This document shows positions 12,599-24,550 of a stretch of DNA of 64,000 nt, piece after piece. Position 1 is the first letter of the stretch; each line of letters opens with the position of its first letter. Source of the stretch: Diploscapter coronatus. Taxonomy: Eukaryota; Nematoda; Chromadorea; Rhabditida; Rhabditidae. The position numbers and the translations under genes are program-made. The stretch covers positions 67,541,201 to 67,605,200 of the forward strand of contig OZ038422.1 of NCBI GenBank assembly GCA_964036155.1, read 5' to 3'. The notes under the pieces are model-generated. The model saw nothing but the letters and a program-made list of their open reading frames with translations. It was not told the DNA's origin and did no database searches.

Positions 12599-13539
12599 GC
12601 GTCGCTGATCTTCAGCTTCAGATGTTATAATTTATTGTTGTTTTTATCAAGCCATAGTGATCTCTTGCCATTTGTATTTAAGGATTTCACTGCATTTCTT
12701 CATTTATCCTGTTCGCCCCATGATGCAATCGATTTGAGATGAATCGTATTGCTCTATTCCACTTGCCTGATACTGTAGTTGCTTTATGCTTCATTCACAA
12801 AATCTCCTATTTATCCCGATCGCTAGCCTCGTCATCTCGTCTTCTCTCGTCAAACTCTTATATCCATTTATGTCCTCTCAAATCCACTCATTTTCGACTT
12901 TTACTCAATTTGATTAGTCCAGCCAAGCAACCGTCTTTGTCAGATTTTACCAATCGTGTAATAAACTTATTTGAATGTTTATCGTTAAATACTGTGAGAT
13001 TTTACGTAATCTTTATGGATAAATAATAAAACATGGTAGTTGCAAGACGAAATAACGAATTGGTAATAATTATTCCATGGAATTGTGGAAATATTTTAGC
13101 ATGGAAATATTTTGCATCTTTCAGTCTTCCTCCTCTTTTTCCTTTCACCCTTCGCTCTTCTCTTCCCTTTGCTATTTCGTGTTCTCTTTCCCCTCAGCTG
13201 ACTGCATTTTGGTGACTCTAATCGTTTTACTATTTTTCGTAAAATTTCCTATAATTTGTCAAAAGGATTTTTCATCCCAAGGTAGTTTAAATCCAAAGGT
13301 GTTTTCGAATTCTACCTTTCAAAGTTGTTAATTTCTTGCGATATGTGAAATGTTCATAGCAAAACACAACATATTCTGCTGGCTGGATCGATAATTGTAG
13401 TCCTGACCAGTCTGCAATCTGCATCACTGCGGGTCGCATCTTTTTCCTTTATTATTCTGTATTTTCATTATTTATATAACTACTATATTATATAGATATT
13501 GTTTGTAAATCAGATAATTCATTTCAAGTCGAATATTTC
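12599..13539 (+). other. nlp-42 3' region and spacer before the GID8 gene
   Basis: A T-rich stretch with a possible AATAAA signal near 13,025. Short T-rich frames here look non-coding. At about 945 bases the spacing is too wide for a typical nematode operon of some 100 bases, so the two genes are probably separate transcription units. Confidence 0.45.
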
Positions 13540-13541
13540 AG
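13540..13541 (+). promoter_or_regulatory. Probable spliced-leader acceptor of the GID8 gene
   Basis: ATTTCAG ends two bases before the ATG with no upstream exon visible. Position alone suggests a trans-splice site. Confidence 0.45.
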
Positions 13542-13543
13542 AA

Positions 13544-15957
13544 ATGACTGAACGCCAAGGCGGTGAATTGATCGATATCGAAGGCAACCCACAGGGTCAG
13601 GAAGATGAAGACGACGAGCTGTATTCAGCTGAAAGCGATCAGGATGGAACTGCTGGGAATAGTAAGGATCAACCGGGGTGCTCCTATGCACAACCTAGCG
13701 AAGATGTATGAAATGGTGCTAGAGATCTGATGATGCACAAATCGAAATTTCAGTTCTCGACATCGAATTCCGACGATTCTGATTCATCGTTCGACTCTTC
13801 TTCGGATGATTTCTCGCAATCAAATGAAGAAGAAGATGGAACTGAGAAATACAGAAATGAAGACGATTTGGACGTCTACATGTCTTCAGAAGTCAGTACT
13901 TGAAAATAGTCCTAATGACTGTACAGTGACGATTAACTATTGATGTCGTGCGTGCTCACTTATGAATAACTGGATCATCTTCGATACATTGATACGATCA
14001 CACCGAGATTATGATGAATTAAATTATTTCGTATTCCTAGCACGTTTCATAATTTTAGCTGGATAGGATTCATTTTGTTAAACCAATTGATCTAATCTAG
14101 AATAATATGTGCATCTAAAATTTTTGTACGTTGAACATAATCTTTCAACTTTTCAGAATAATAGAAAATATTCAAATTCAGGAGAGCAATGATGAAGAGG
14201 CTCCTGCCGGTCGGTCACCTCATGCATCGGAAGAATCTCAGGAAGGCAGCGAGAAATCGGACAAGAAGATGGTTTTATAGATGTTCATGTAGGTTATAAA
14301 ATAAAATCACTTCAGGATGAGCAGAGTTTCTCCTGCGAAGAGGATGATGACCCCGAAGACGACGGACTGCAGTACAAATACAAAGCTCCTGAGATGCCTA
14401 CCAGAGAGGAGCTCGCGAAATTGGTGCTCGACTACTTGATCTGTGAAGGGTTTAGAGAGGTTACTTCTTTTCTTCTCTATCTATGACCTAGTTAACCATG
14501 TTCAGGCAGCTGAAAACTTGTGTGAAGAGATGAAGTTGAAGGTGCCTGAGGATTTGAAAGTTATGGATGCGAGAGTGGCGATCAAGGATGCGATCATCGA
14601 AGGAAATATGGAATTCGCTATAGACAAAGTAAAACGAGATAATCAGTTACTCAGAAGCAGATAATGAATCTCCATTTGTAGACGATCGAATTGTGCCCAA
14701 CGCTTTTGGATACCAATGACGAAGTTCGTTTTGAGATGAGATTGCAGTACTTGATCGAAATGATTCGAGCCAAGTAATGATATGCATTTTCAAGAGAACA
14801 CTTCATGATATTTGCTTTCAGTGGATTAAGTGACTTGGATGCCCCATTGAAATATGCTCGACAGTACATCGTGGCTGACGAGAAAATCAGCGAAGAGCAG
14901 ATGTCCAAAGTGAGCATTATCTCGTGGAGAGTTTATGATTTAACTCTGCTCAACCTTTGTTATACTCTTTGAATTGTTGAGAATGGCCGTATAATTCAGA
15001 AACTGTTCAGACATCACTAACAAAATTCTAAATAAAGAATAAAATCATGAACTATTCATTCAGGTTGAGAAAGCTTTCGCATTGCTCGTCTATGAGAATA
15101 TCTACGAGAGTCCGTTCGCTCCGATGTTAGATCAGTCCAGGAGAAATATGGTTTAGACCTGCTACGAAATATCTTTTTTACATAAATACATTTAGGTGGC
15201 GAACATGGTGAATTGTGCAATTCTCGAAGCCCTCAACCGTCCTCCTAAACCTCGAATGGAATCATTGCTCAAAGTATGAATATAAATCTTAGATATACAG
15301 TGAAGGCCAAAAGTATGAAACATAATTATGAATATGAAAAAGCCTGTTAAGACCATTTATGGTGGGCCAATTTTAACTAAATTTTCTACTTATCATCTTT
15401 CAACAGAATTATACATTACTGACTAGCCTCACCAAATTGGTTACGATAGTTTAGCTCGTCAAGCTGTTCCATAGTCCTAATTGTTCTAAGCTTTTGATAG
15501 CTACTATATCGAAATAAAAATACCCATGGTATTATTGATTGGGAGAGAACGCGTCGATATTCAAAATTGCGCTATTCATCTCGTTTCTCTTCTACGCGAC
15601 TCACTATTTCGCTCCTTCGAATTCGATTTCTAATTTGGTGCATAAACATCGACTTTCTCTCCAATCAACGATAATACAGCAATAGCATCTTAATCATTGA
15701 TGAATCGCAATTTATACCTTAAAATCTGAATATGAAGTTACACTACGTTAATTTTGGAGCCTGAATTCGAACCTCGGATTCACCGCTGTTCCTAATAAAG
15801 ACGAATTTATGCTTTCCAACAATCTGTATAATTTCAGTTGATCGTATGGAGTCGCTGCCAAATAACAGGAGATCCGCCTCAGAACAGCATCCGAATTGCT
15901 AAAGAACTGTTCGAAAATGGAACTCTGTATGTTTATAAATCTGGTCAGCATAGTTAA
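13544..15957 (+). CDS. GID8/TWA1-type CTLH-complex subunit with long acidic N terminus
   Basis: Homologue of GID8 (C20orf11/TWA1), a scaffold subunit of the GID/CTLH E3 ubiquitin ligase. Ten exons in frame (13544-13705, 13754-13891, 14182-14271, 14316-14459, 14506-14628, 14682-14773, 14822-14909, 15064-15150, 15196-15273, 15838-15957) give 373 residues. Residues from about 165 on match the family: a LisH motif (TREELAKLVLDYLICEGF, then REAAENL), a CTLH segment (VMDARVAIKDAIIEGN), and a CRA region (CPTLLDTNDEVRFEM, ALLVYENIYESPFAPML). The first 145 or so residues are extra: Ser/Asp/Glu-rich and probably disordered, against about 228 residues in all for human GID8. The acceptor ATTTCAG lies two bases before the ATG. 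The last intron (15274-15837) is unusually long for the gene, and the last exon is the least conserved part. Confidence 0.9.
15299..15325 (+). repeat. Solo Tc1/mariner-like terminal repeat
   Basis: The bases TACAGTGAAGGCCAAAAGTA in the last GID8 intron resemble the left end of the TA-flanked element at 44691 (TACAGTGCCGAGTAAAAGTT). I did not find a matching right end, so it would be a fragment. Confidence 0.3.
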
Positions 15958-18900
15958 AAGAAACGTTTAGAGATGGCTATGCTAATGGCAACTTCTCAAC
16001 GTCCGCTGATGTATAATCTTCAGAATAGTCTAAATTCTGAGATGCGAACTTTCTTTTTACTTATCATCATTCATTTTTCATAAATCTTCTTATGATTTTC
16101 TCTTTTCTAAATCATCAAGAATCGATTGATATTTCTGTCACTTCTTACTTTTTCGAAAAAGCCTTTCATTAATGCATCGCCATTGTCAGCTATTTCTTCT
16201 CCTAACGTATTTTCCCCTTCCATTCGATCAATTGTGCTAACGTTTCTGTGTGTCTTTGATCTATTTATGTGCGATTAGAAGCGATAAAGATTTGTAATAT
16301 TTCGAAAGAGTGGATTGGATTATCGATTGATTATCACTTGGGGTTGTTTTGCCTGAAGTATTGCGATGTCCATGTGGCAGAGAAGGGGAGGGATAAAGGG
16401 ATATGAAGAGAGATAGAGACAAGAGAAGCTTGTTTTCTGTTCCTTGAGAGAGATCGGCAACTCAGTCAGAGGCCTCCGAGCGTGTGGGCGCAGAGCTGCA
16501 GAAATACCCCCTCTTCATTCACTCATTTCCCCTGTCCCTTCTGACTTTGCCTGTTTGTGTCAGTATTTTTCTTATCATTCTCACATTGTTTTCGTTCGAA
16601 ATTTTTGAGCTCTCCGTCAATTGCAATCGATTTTATGCGTTATCGATAAAGAAGAATTTTTGAAGATCAGGTCGAAATTTTCGTATTCGCCGGAAAATGT
16701 GATTACAAAATGTTGAATTTCTCGAGATGTTCGATATCCAATTTCATCAGCACTTTTCGCAATCCTCCAACTTTTACCATTCATCATCAAAGTATCTCTA
16801 CTATCTACCGGCTATCACTAATCCTTTGTGAATATATGCAGATGCACTCACTCGTTCTCTTCTTCTCTCATTTATCCGTCTTCTTTCTCTTCCTCTCTTC
16901 ATCTTCTTGCATCGATTGATTTTCTATGCAGCTCTCTTGCATCTTTGCCTCTCTCTATTGACCTTGCTCTCTCATCTGTTTCTTTCTTTTCTCTGCCTAT
17001 GCACAGTCCTTCGGCCTAAAAGCTATCCTTCGCTACTTCGAGATTTACTTTGAACTTCTTGGACTGTATTATCGATTCCCATTCGTTGGAGTTGGACGTG
17101 AATCGATATATTTGAGCAAGGATTGCTTGGTTTTCTTCGTCTGTTCTCTCTCTCTCTCTCTCTTTCTCTCTCGGTCTCTAAGTAGCACCGGAGTGTGGAG
17201 AGATTACAATGGAGAATGGGGGAAAAGAAGCAGTGGAATGGGGTGAAATCTGCGGGCGACGCGCGGCTGCAACGCAGCGGTCAGTCGGTCGTGCTCCAAT
17301 CCTCCAATCTACACGCACTGCAATTCGCCAATTCACTTCCTTCCCTCTAAACTTGCATCGTTCATCGACTGAGACCTGTGCAACCACCAACTATTTCATC
17401 ATCGTCATTTCTGCTTCATCTCGGGACGATGTGTGGTCTATTTTGAAGTGATTGTGATTTCACAAGTCGTCCTCGATCGATTGGTCTCTGTCTGTCTGTC
17501 AGTTTGCCTGCTTATCCTCCTCTGTCCACGTCCGTTTCGTCTCTTCTTCTTTATTCTTTTGCTCTTTCTCTTCTCGTTCCCAATGCCCTGAAGGAGGGCC
17601 GTTGTAGTGTAAAGTTTGAGAGTGGAAAGAGGATCGGACATTGGGTGAATGGGGAAGCAGGGAAGGGCTGTTGGAGATGGTCGGATTGCTAGACGAGTTA
17701 GAGCAACTGAGCAGGAGAAGGAGGGAGTTCGGGCTGTGAATTTAGGATAAGTCGATTCATCTCTTCCCTTCCCATCCAAGATGTCTGTTTGTCAGCAAAC
17801 CCTGCTCATCTCCATTTCCATCAGCATCATTTCCTCTCTTCTCCTCTCATTTTCACCCCTCTCCTATTCTCTCCCTCAACCACTTTCCTTTTCTAGCCTT
17901 CAGCATTTCAAATTCCCATTTTCGCGCCACCGCACGCACTCTTTTTGCCTTCTCTGCTGGCTGCCGCCCCCTTTCGCAATCCATTCTTTTCATCGCATAT
18001 TCCGCTCCGATTTTCCTCGAACTTTTCCGAATATTTTTGAATTTTTCCTCAACTCTTGGAATTGTTCTACATTTTGCTAGCTTCTGAAAGAGACTGCTGA
18101 TTTTATCGACCGAGTGCTTTTCAAATTAGCGATTCTCAAAGGTAAACATGAAGTTTCGGGGTTTTGGGCGTTTCGGAGTTTCTCTTTCGGATATATTGAT
18201 TTTTGGGATTTATTGATTTTCGCAGTTCAAACATGCTATTGCAAACAGATATCGGATAACGAATTGAATGGCTCGACTCGAATTGCTTTGCCAATGTTGA
18301 TTGAGGGGGCAGTTCAGCTGAAGTCTGCATGCAACTTTGCATGGATTGGGGATTTGCCTAGGCCTAGAATTGTGCGTGTGTGCTGCCGAGAAATATTGCA
18401 ATGCGCGGGGCGAAAACCGGACCGGCAGGGCTAGAGATCTTACTGATCTGATTGACTGGGGAGTAGGAGAGCGGGGGTTGCTTTTTGACAGGATACATTT
18501 ATCTCTCGTACGCTTTACGGTCGGATATTTTGGGATATTTCCCGTTTTTTTCAGCAACTTCTCCGAAAATCGATATTTCCTCGAGCTTCCCCGTTCTTGC
18601 AAGAAATCCGTTCCCATCGATTTCTTCGTTCATTCGACGACCTGCACACCTTTGTTTCATTCTTCTCGGCATTTATTCGTGAGTCAGCTCGCGCCCAGTG
18701 CGTTCTTTCTCCATTCCCCTTCTCGTGTTTTTTCTCGTCTGGCCTCATTCCCTCTTCCTCTTGCTTTCTCCTCTTCTCTGCCCTATTCCTCCTTTTCTCG
18801 TTCCATCTTCCCTCCCTCCACCCAGCACTAACGTGTACACCCCCAATGAACATTTCTACTGCTTTGCTGCTTTCTACTTTCTTGCTTTTCGCATTGATTA

Positions 18901-19390
18901 GTCACTTGTCCACTCAGCCACTTGTCTCTCGAATCCACGACGTACAGTTCGACAGTCATCCCCTCGAGTGTGTACTACAAACCACCCGGTGGTATCGATC
19001 GGTTCCATAGCCTCGGTCCCATTCTGCCTCTATCCACAAAATTAGCCCCTTCCCTTCTCGTTCATTTCTCGCGCCTCTAATGGCGCCTTATCAAACGATG
19101 TGTCATAAACGATGCGCTCATGTTTTGTTTCACACGCCAAACGGGAGACGATCATGCAGCACAGTGATTTTCTGTCGATTATTCGACGCGACTGGCCAGG
19201 GGCTATAAATGTCATCTAATCAATGACTGATTTCGCTACTTGTTATTTCATTTCCATTTTCATTTTCAATCAATTTCACGGCTGACTCATCCCCTTTATT
19301 TACTCTTCGTCACGCTTTTCATTCTTATCAAATCGCCTCTCGTGTTGTCACATTCGAGCCATTTTTATATTCGATCGATTTGACAACCTT
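15958..19390. other. Spacer upstream of unc-60
   Basis: About 3.4 kb of pyrimidine-rich sequence that should hold the unc-60 promoter. Long frames here (for example 18337-18831) are rich in Ser, Phe and Leu and reflect CT-rich DNA, so I do not call them genes. A CT microsatellite lies at 17145-17172. Confidence 0.5.
17145..17172. repeat. CT dinucleotide microsatellite
   Basis: About 28 bases of nearly pure CT repeat upstream of unc-60. Confidence 0.8.
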
Positions 19391-19392
19391 TC

Positions 19393-19394
19393 AG
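19393..19394 (+). promoter_or_regulatory. Probable spliced-leader acceptor of unc-60
   Basis: The bases ACAACCTTTCAG precede a 57-base leader that ends at the unc-60 ATG. I see no upstream exon, so this is the likely trans-splice site. Confidence 0.45.
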
Positions 19395-19451
19395 GTTTGC
19401 AACTCTCAAACTTGCTCTTCGCTTCAACAGCAACCAACTCTAACTGTCAAC

Positions 19452-21854
19452 ATGGTATGTTATTTTTTAATTCTTTATAAAAATGATGCAAAAAATTCTA
19501 AGGAGATAGGAGTTTCAGTTCTCATTCTTGTATACACTGTAATATGCGGCTGATGTCCAAAAAACAGTACCGAGTGCGGAAGAGCGAAAAATCTTTTTCT
19601 TTCGCTAAACACACTGCGCTTCTCATCGATAGTGAGCGGGGTTTTCGCTCACTCGATTTTAGGAGGAAATTGCTCGTATATATGCCCCATCGCTAACTAT
19701 TCGTAATGGCTCATTTTTCTCCGAACTCGCTCGTCGCGTGCATTTCCAACGCGATTTCACGAATTTTCCCTTTCGAAAACATAATGTTAGCCGCATAATG
19801 CAGTGATAGAAAATCCAAAATTTTGTTTCTAATGGTGTGTGTAAAAAAGCATGTCAGATTTCTCAACATATTGATGAAATTGCTGTGAGAGAGATTGACT
19901 CATAATCGGTGGTTTTCTTGAGTAACTTGAGTAATCATAACTGATCAATCTACTTATCTGTGTCGTGCAGTGTGTGTCTTAACCAACCAGTCGCCTTTCA
20001 GTCGACCTCCGGTGTCTCCGTTCATCCCGACGTCCAGCAGACTTTCCAGAAGCTCAGTGAGGGCAAGAAAGAGTTCAGATACATCATCTTCAAGATCTCG
20101 GTAATTGTTTTTGCATTTCTTAAAATATCAGAAAAGATATGAAAATGATTTTTTTAAATAAGAAATGGGCTTCTTGAAAATTCATTCATTTTTGAAATGA
20201 AATAGTGTTGATAAAAAATCGGTCTCCAAATAGATAGATGGTCGGTGAATTGGGGAAAATTTAAAAGAATTCGGAGATATTTATTCCGTTTTCTACGATT
20301 TGTATTTGGTAGGAATCTTTCGCGTAGATATAAAAACTAATTGTTGAACAGATTTTCAACATTCTTTGCAGGGAAGAAATCATGCAAAATATAAAAGAAC
20401 AATAATTTGTTTGAGGACCGTGATGTGGTGGTGGAGACGGCCGTCTCGCAGGACGAACTCGGTGTGAGCGGCGACGAGTACGACACCTCGTCCAAGGAGG
20501 CTTTCGAAAAATTCGTCGCTGATGTCAAGGTATTTTATTCTTTTTGAAAATTGAATTGAAATTAAAAAAAAAAGACATGCCCCATACAAATCACTCATGC
20601 ATTTTTCATGAGCCCATCACCTTTCAAAATTTAACCGAATTACAACTAGAAGATGTTTACTAATTTGTAAAGATACCAGGTTCGAAAATAACAAAATGCT
20701 ATTCATACATATTTTATCTTTCAGGCCCGCACGGAGAACTTCACGGACTGCCGTTACGCGGTGTTCGACTTCAAATTCACGTGTTCTCGTCACGGGGCCG
20801 GCACCAGCAAAATGGACAAGATCTGCTTCATGCAGATGTACGAGTTATCTTTAATCAAACGGAAAATATCTATATAAAGAGGATCCTATCAGACGTGCAA
20901 CTTTTTCGAAAACTCCCAATCGCATCGCATCAGTTTTCAAAATCTATAACCGCAACCGCCGTCGCGGCTATTTATTTGCAAGTCTGAATCCTATTTTATT
21001 TTCTGCGCATTTTGTAGCTGAAAGAAGTTCCTGTCTTCTTTATTTCTCTTCGCATTTCTATGCAAAAATCACTAGTGCAGAAATATTCAACACACAACTC
21101 TTAAAATGATAGTAGGTTTTTCACGAAAGTAAAATAACTGTTGTAGCTGCCCGGATGGAGCTCCTATCAAGAAGAAGATGGTGTACGCCTCGTCTGCCTC
21201 TGCCATCAAACACGCCCTCGGCACTGACAAATTCCTCCAGTTCCAGGTTCGTCTTTCAGTAACTTGGCATTTTTGGAAGATGGCAGAAAACTAGTATTAT
21301 ATCTTTTATTTGTGAAAAACGAATGAAAATGGCAACTCGAATTGAATATTGTCAAGCCATTACTAAGCAATAAGTTAGCTGACGAGTACTTTCCGAGTTG
21401 GTCAGTTGTTTGAAAATGTCTGAATCATTGACTAGAACGAGAACGTTTACTGATCAGCGTACTTGTTGATGTCTATAAGATGATAATTCGCTTTCTCCCT
21501 AAAATAATGATAAATGGTATTCTTGAAGTTGATAGTATTTCGAACAATTTCAAGTGATTTATCAACAGATCTCATAACTCGACTTGCAATCATCCGCAAT
21601 CGACCCACAAAATAGTATATCTTTTCGAAAATGAAAAAACGACATGCTCTTTTCATCTCTCAATATAGCACGATATTTTTTCTGCTGGCCGATTTGCGGG
21701 TTTTTGCGAATCGTTTTGAGAAGTCTGGTTATCAAATCGACTATCCGTGCATCTATAATTTAACAATATCATTTTCTTTCAGGTTTCCGACGAGTCCGAA
21801 CTGAACCATCGGGAATTGATCGCGAAGCTGACGGAGAAGTACGCGGACAACTGA
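19452..21854 (+). CDS. unc-60: ADF/cofilin isoform A (UNC-60A)
   Basis: Actin-depolymerising factor that severs and depolymerises actin filaments in the cytoplasm. Exon 1 supplies only the ATG (19452-19454), which splices to exons 20002-20100, 20416-20529, 20725-20837, 21147-21246 and 21783-21854. All phases agree and give 166 residues, against 165 for C. elegans UNC-60A as I remember it. Diagnostic stretches are SEGKKEFRYIIFKI, FTDCRYAVFDFKFTCSR, SKMDKICFMQICPDGAPI, KKKMVYASSASAIKHALG and the C-terminal VSDESELNHRELIAKL. C. elegans UNC-60A is the widely expressed form with severing activity; the same role is inferred here. The A exons sit wholly inside the intron that isoform B skips, so the choice between the acceptors at 20001 and 22851 decides which cofilin is made. 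Confidence 0.95.
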
Positions 21855-23869
21855 ACAGAACAGAGACAGAGGCAGAGGCAGTGAGAGTGGAAGACGACGG
21901 GACGGGAGAGACGGATGGCATGAAAGTTATTCCTGCTGTGCTGTGTGTCTTTTTCTAATTCCATGCAAATTCACTTTCCCTTTACTTCTCCTTTTCCTTG
22001 TTTCATTTCTCCCAAAGAAGCTCCACTACTTTAAATAATTCCCTTATTTTATTCATTGCGCGGTATCTATTTTTATAATCTAAATTATTGTCTCTTTTTA
22101 TTTATCTTTTTCATCAGTTGAGTTTTATCTGAGTCATTTTGAGATAATCCCTAACTCGATAATAGGTGGTGCTTTAGGTAAAGAGTTATCGTAGAAGATT
22201 TGTAAATAGTCCGCTCATGCAAAATATGCTCCAATGCTAAATGTCGGTGACACTTCTTTTCGAAAGCAAAAGTGACTTCTAATATTTAGCTATGGCGCAC
22301 ATTTTTACGTGAATGTCTTATTTGTAAATCTTTATTGATATCTCGTTCTGCCTAGCCGACCCTATTCCTTCTCTCCAAGTGTGCTTTTTCACCTAAAATT
22401 TGTTGCCTTTCGAGAATTCCTCTATGAGTCCTCGCTTCAGAGCTATGCCCCCCTTTTTCGATTTTTTTCTTCCTTTGATTGATTCTTGTGTTTTTATCGT
22501 TCAGATCAGATTTTCATGCAAAGTTTCTCAAATCTGTGTCTTTTAGTTTTCGATCTAATACACGATTTATTGATCGATTTGTGGATTGATTGACATTGAC
22601 AAATGTGAAGTGAACTGAGGTGGTCTAATACAGAACTACGTTGACAAATAGAAATTCAGAGATATGCAGAATTTGTTTAAAAAATCGAAACTTTACAAAT
22701 CTGCATTATTCTGGCAATGGTTGAAATTGCATGATTGATGGAAACTCACACCAGAAAATGGCAATGAGAACTGAAATTGAGTAGAAATATACAGTATGAA
22801 GCCTAAAGCTCTCATAAATGATGCAATAACTATCACGGATGTGGATTGCAGGCATCTGGTGTGAAGGTGGACTCCTCGTGCAAGACCGCGTTCGACGAGC
22901 TGTTCAACAAGCACAAGCACAGCTACATCATCTTCAAGATCGGCAAAAACGACACGGCCATCGAGGTCGAGAAGATCGGAGACAAGAGTGCGCCCTATTC
23001 GGAATTCCTCGAGGAGATCAAGAAGGCCGTCGAAGGGGGAAAGGAGTGCAGGTGAAAAATTGAGAAAAAGTAGATCGTTTCCTATTAAAAAAAAAAAAAT
23101 CAGCAATGAATCGTCATGACTATTTTTAAAAAAAAAAAAAAAAATCCATCAAATTTTACGCTAGAGATTGAGAAAAATGGTGCTTTATAGGAAGACAAAT
23201 TATGTAGCCTAATAAGATACGAAATGTTAGACCTACAAAACTATCATCGTTCATTCAGATACGCTGCAGTCGATGTGGAAGTGACCGTGCAACGACAAGG
23301 CGCCGAGGGCGCTTCCAAACTCAACAAGGTCGTCTTCATCCAATACTGCCCCGATGAATCTCCAGTCCGAAAACGCATGCTCTACGCCTCTTCCGTCAGG
23401 GCTCTGAAGGCCACCCTTGGATTGGAATCGCTCATGCAGGTGAGAATATTCGCTTAACGTCCATTTAAATGATAACAATGCTATGATAGGATGAAAAACT
23501 ATAAAACATCGATCGTTTATCTTCGTACAAGCTTTTAAAAATTTCATCGAGTTTATCAAATTGGTGTATCTCAATAAAAAAACGAACTATTCTACAGCAG
23601 CTTATAGCATACGGCTTAGATTTTAACATTTTGGCACAATGAAAATCAGTGTATATTTGTCTGAAACGGTGTTCTTCACTGTACCAGAGTGTTAGATTTT
23701 TAAAATCTACAAGCTGTTACAGGATAGTTGGTTTTTGTTGAGATTCAACAATCCGACAATGAGATGCTGATGAGTTGACATTTTCATTTTGTAGGTGCAA
23801 GCCTCCGACTTGTCTGACCTGGACGAGAAGGCGATCAAGAGTGATCTGATGTCTCACCAGCGAACGTAA
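19452..23869 (+). CDS. unc-60: ADF/cofilin isoform B, muscle type (UNC-60B)
   Basis: Second cofilin of the same locus. It uses the same ATG-only exon (19452-19454), joined over about 3.4 kb to exons 22852-23051, 23259-23439 and 23795-23869. Phases agree and give 152 residues, the length I remember for C. elegans UNC-60B. Matching stretches include ASGVKVDSSCKTAFDEL, HSYIIFKIGKNDTAIEVEKI, YAAVDVEVTVQRQGAEG, RMLYASSVRALKATLGLESL and QASDLSDLDEKAIKSDLM. In C. elegans the B form is specific to body-wall muscle and needed for sarcomeric actin order; that role is inferred here. The exons are GC-rich against an AT-rich background, as expected for a strongly expressed gene. A likely AATAAA signal lies at 24277-24282. 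Confidence 0.96.
19535..19805. mobile_element. MITE-like inverted-repeat element in unc-60 intron 1
   Basis: The left end CACTGTAATATGCGGCT is matched in inverted orientation by the right end AGCCGCATAATGCAGTG, 271 bases apart. Weaker similarity continues inward. There is no coding capacity. It lies in the first intron of isoform A, between the shared ATG exon and the first A-specific exon. Target-site duplication is unclear. Confidence 0.55.
21855..22851 (+). other. unc-60A 3' region and upstream part of isoform B
   Basis: Non-coding bases between the UNC-60A stop and the first B-specific exon. They should contain the A 3' UTR and poly(A) site and the long pyrimidine-rich run-up to the B acceptor. 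A hairpin at 22227-22299 is listed separately. Confidence 0.6.
22227..22299. repeat. 73-base near-palindrome between the two unc-60 exon sets
   Basis: Arms of about 36 bases pair around a TTTTCGAAAG centre. Paired blocks are GCTAAAT with ATTTAGC, GACACTT with AAGTGAC, and outer TGCTCCA with TGGCGCA, with bulges between. In RNA this would form a long hairpin with a tiny loop, in the A 3' UTR or the B intron depending on the transcript. Confidence 0.55.
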
Positions 23870-24550
23870 ATAGCCCATCTCATAATGAGATCGAATTGGA
23901 TCTTCTCCAAAATGTGCATCTGCTTGCGAGTCGAGTGTTCCTCTTCCATTCTTTTTTATCATTTGACACTCGCATTTCTCATTTTCTTCTATTCTGACTC
24001 TCATATTTTGCCAAAGTTTTCGGGAATCATTTTCTCTTTTCATTCAGAGATTATAAAAAAAAAAACCTATCTTCTAATAATAATTTTCACATCGATATTG
24101 TTTGTTGATAAATTGAGCACGAAATTCTTCTGAAATGGCGCTTTATAACTTTCTATTTAATTGAAGCTTCAATACTTTGATAAGATCAATCATAATGTTG
24201 TCATCTAAACTTGTCTAAACTATTCATACTTCATCGTGAATCGTGTGCCTTACTTCTAGTGTAAGATCTTTCTAGTAATAAAGATTTTCTGTAAATCGTT
24301 AATTTGGCTGGGATCAAATGATGAAGTTACCATGCCAAAGTCTGAAAATTCTAGTCTCATTTCAGCATTCATTTAGAATCGTGATTCTTCTCCATAAAAC
24401 GCAGGATAAAATGAGAATCGTATTCCTTATCTCATCATAACATAATGGCATAATCATCATAACTTTTTGCACACAAGGTTTAGATCAGTCGTATTAATAT
24501 TTGTGCGTATTAACCATGCAAAGAAGCTTTTATGCATGGCCATTGGATGA
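23870..24550 (+). other. unc-60 3' region
   Basis: Non-coding T-rich sequence after the UNC-60B stop, containing a candidate AATAAA. Nothing else stands out before the minus-strand reading unit at 24551. Confidence 0.5.
24277..24282 (+). terminator. Candidate poly(A) signal of unc-60B
   Basis: AATAAA about 410 bases after the UNC-60B stop codon, in T-rich surroundings. No closer canonical signal was noted. Confidence 0.45.

Noticed and set aside
15745..15785. Reverse-strand GGTTCGAATTC resembling a tRNA B box
   Set aside because: The flanking bases do not form the T-arm stem or a matching acceptor stem.
18337..18831. 164-codon plus-strand open frame upstream of unc-60
   Set aside because: Ser/Phe/Leu-rich product of pyrimidine-rich DNA; neighbouring frames are equally open and no splice or family signal is present.
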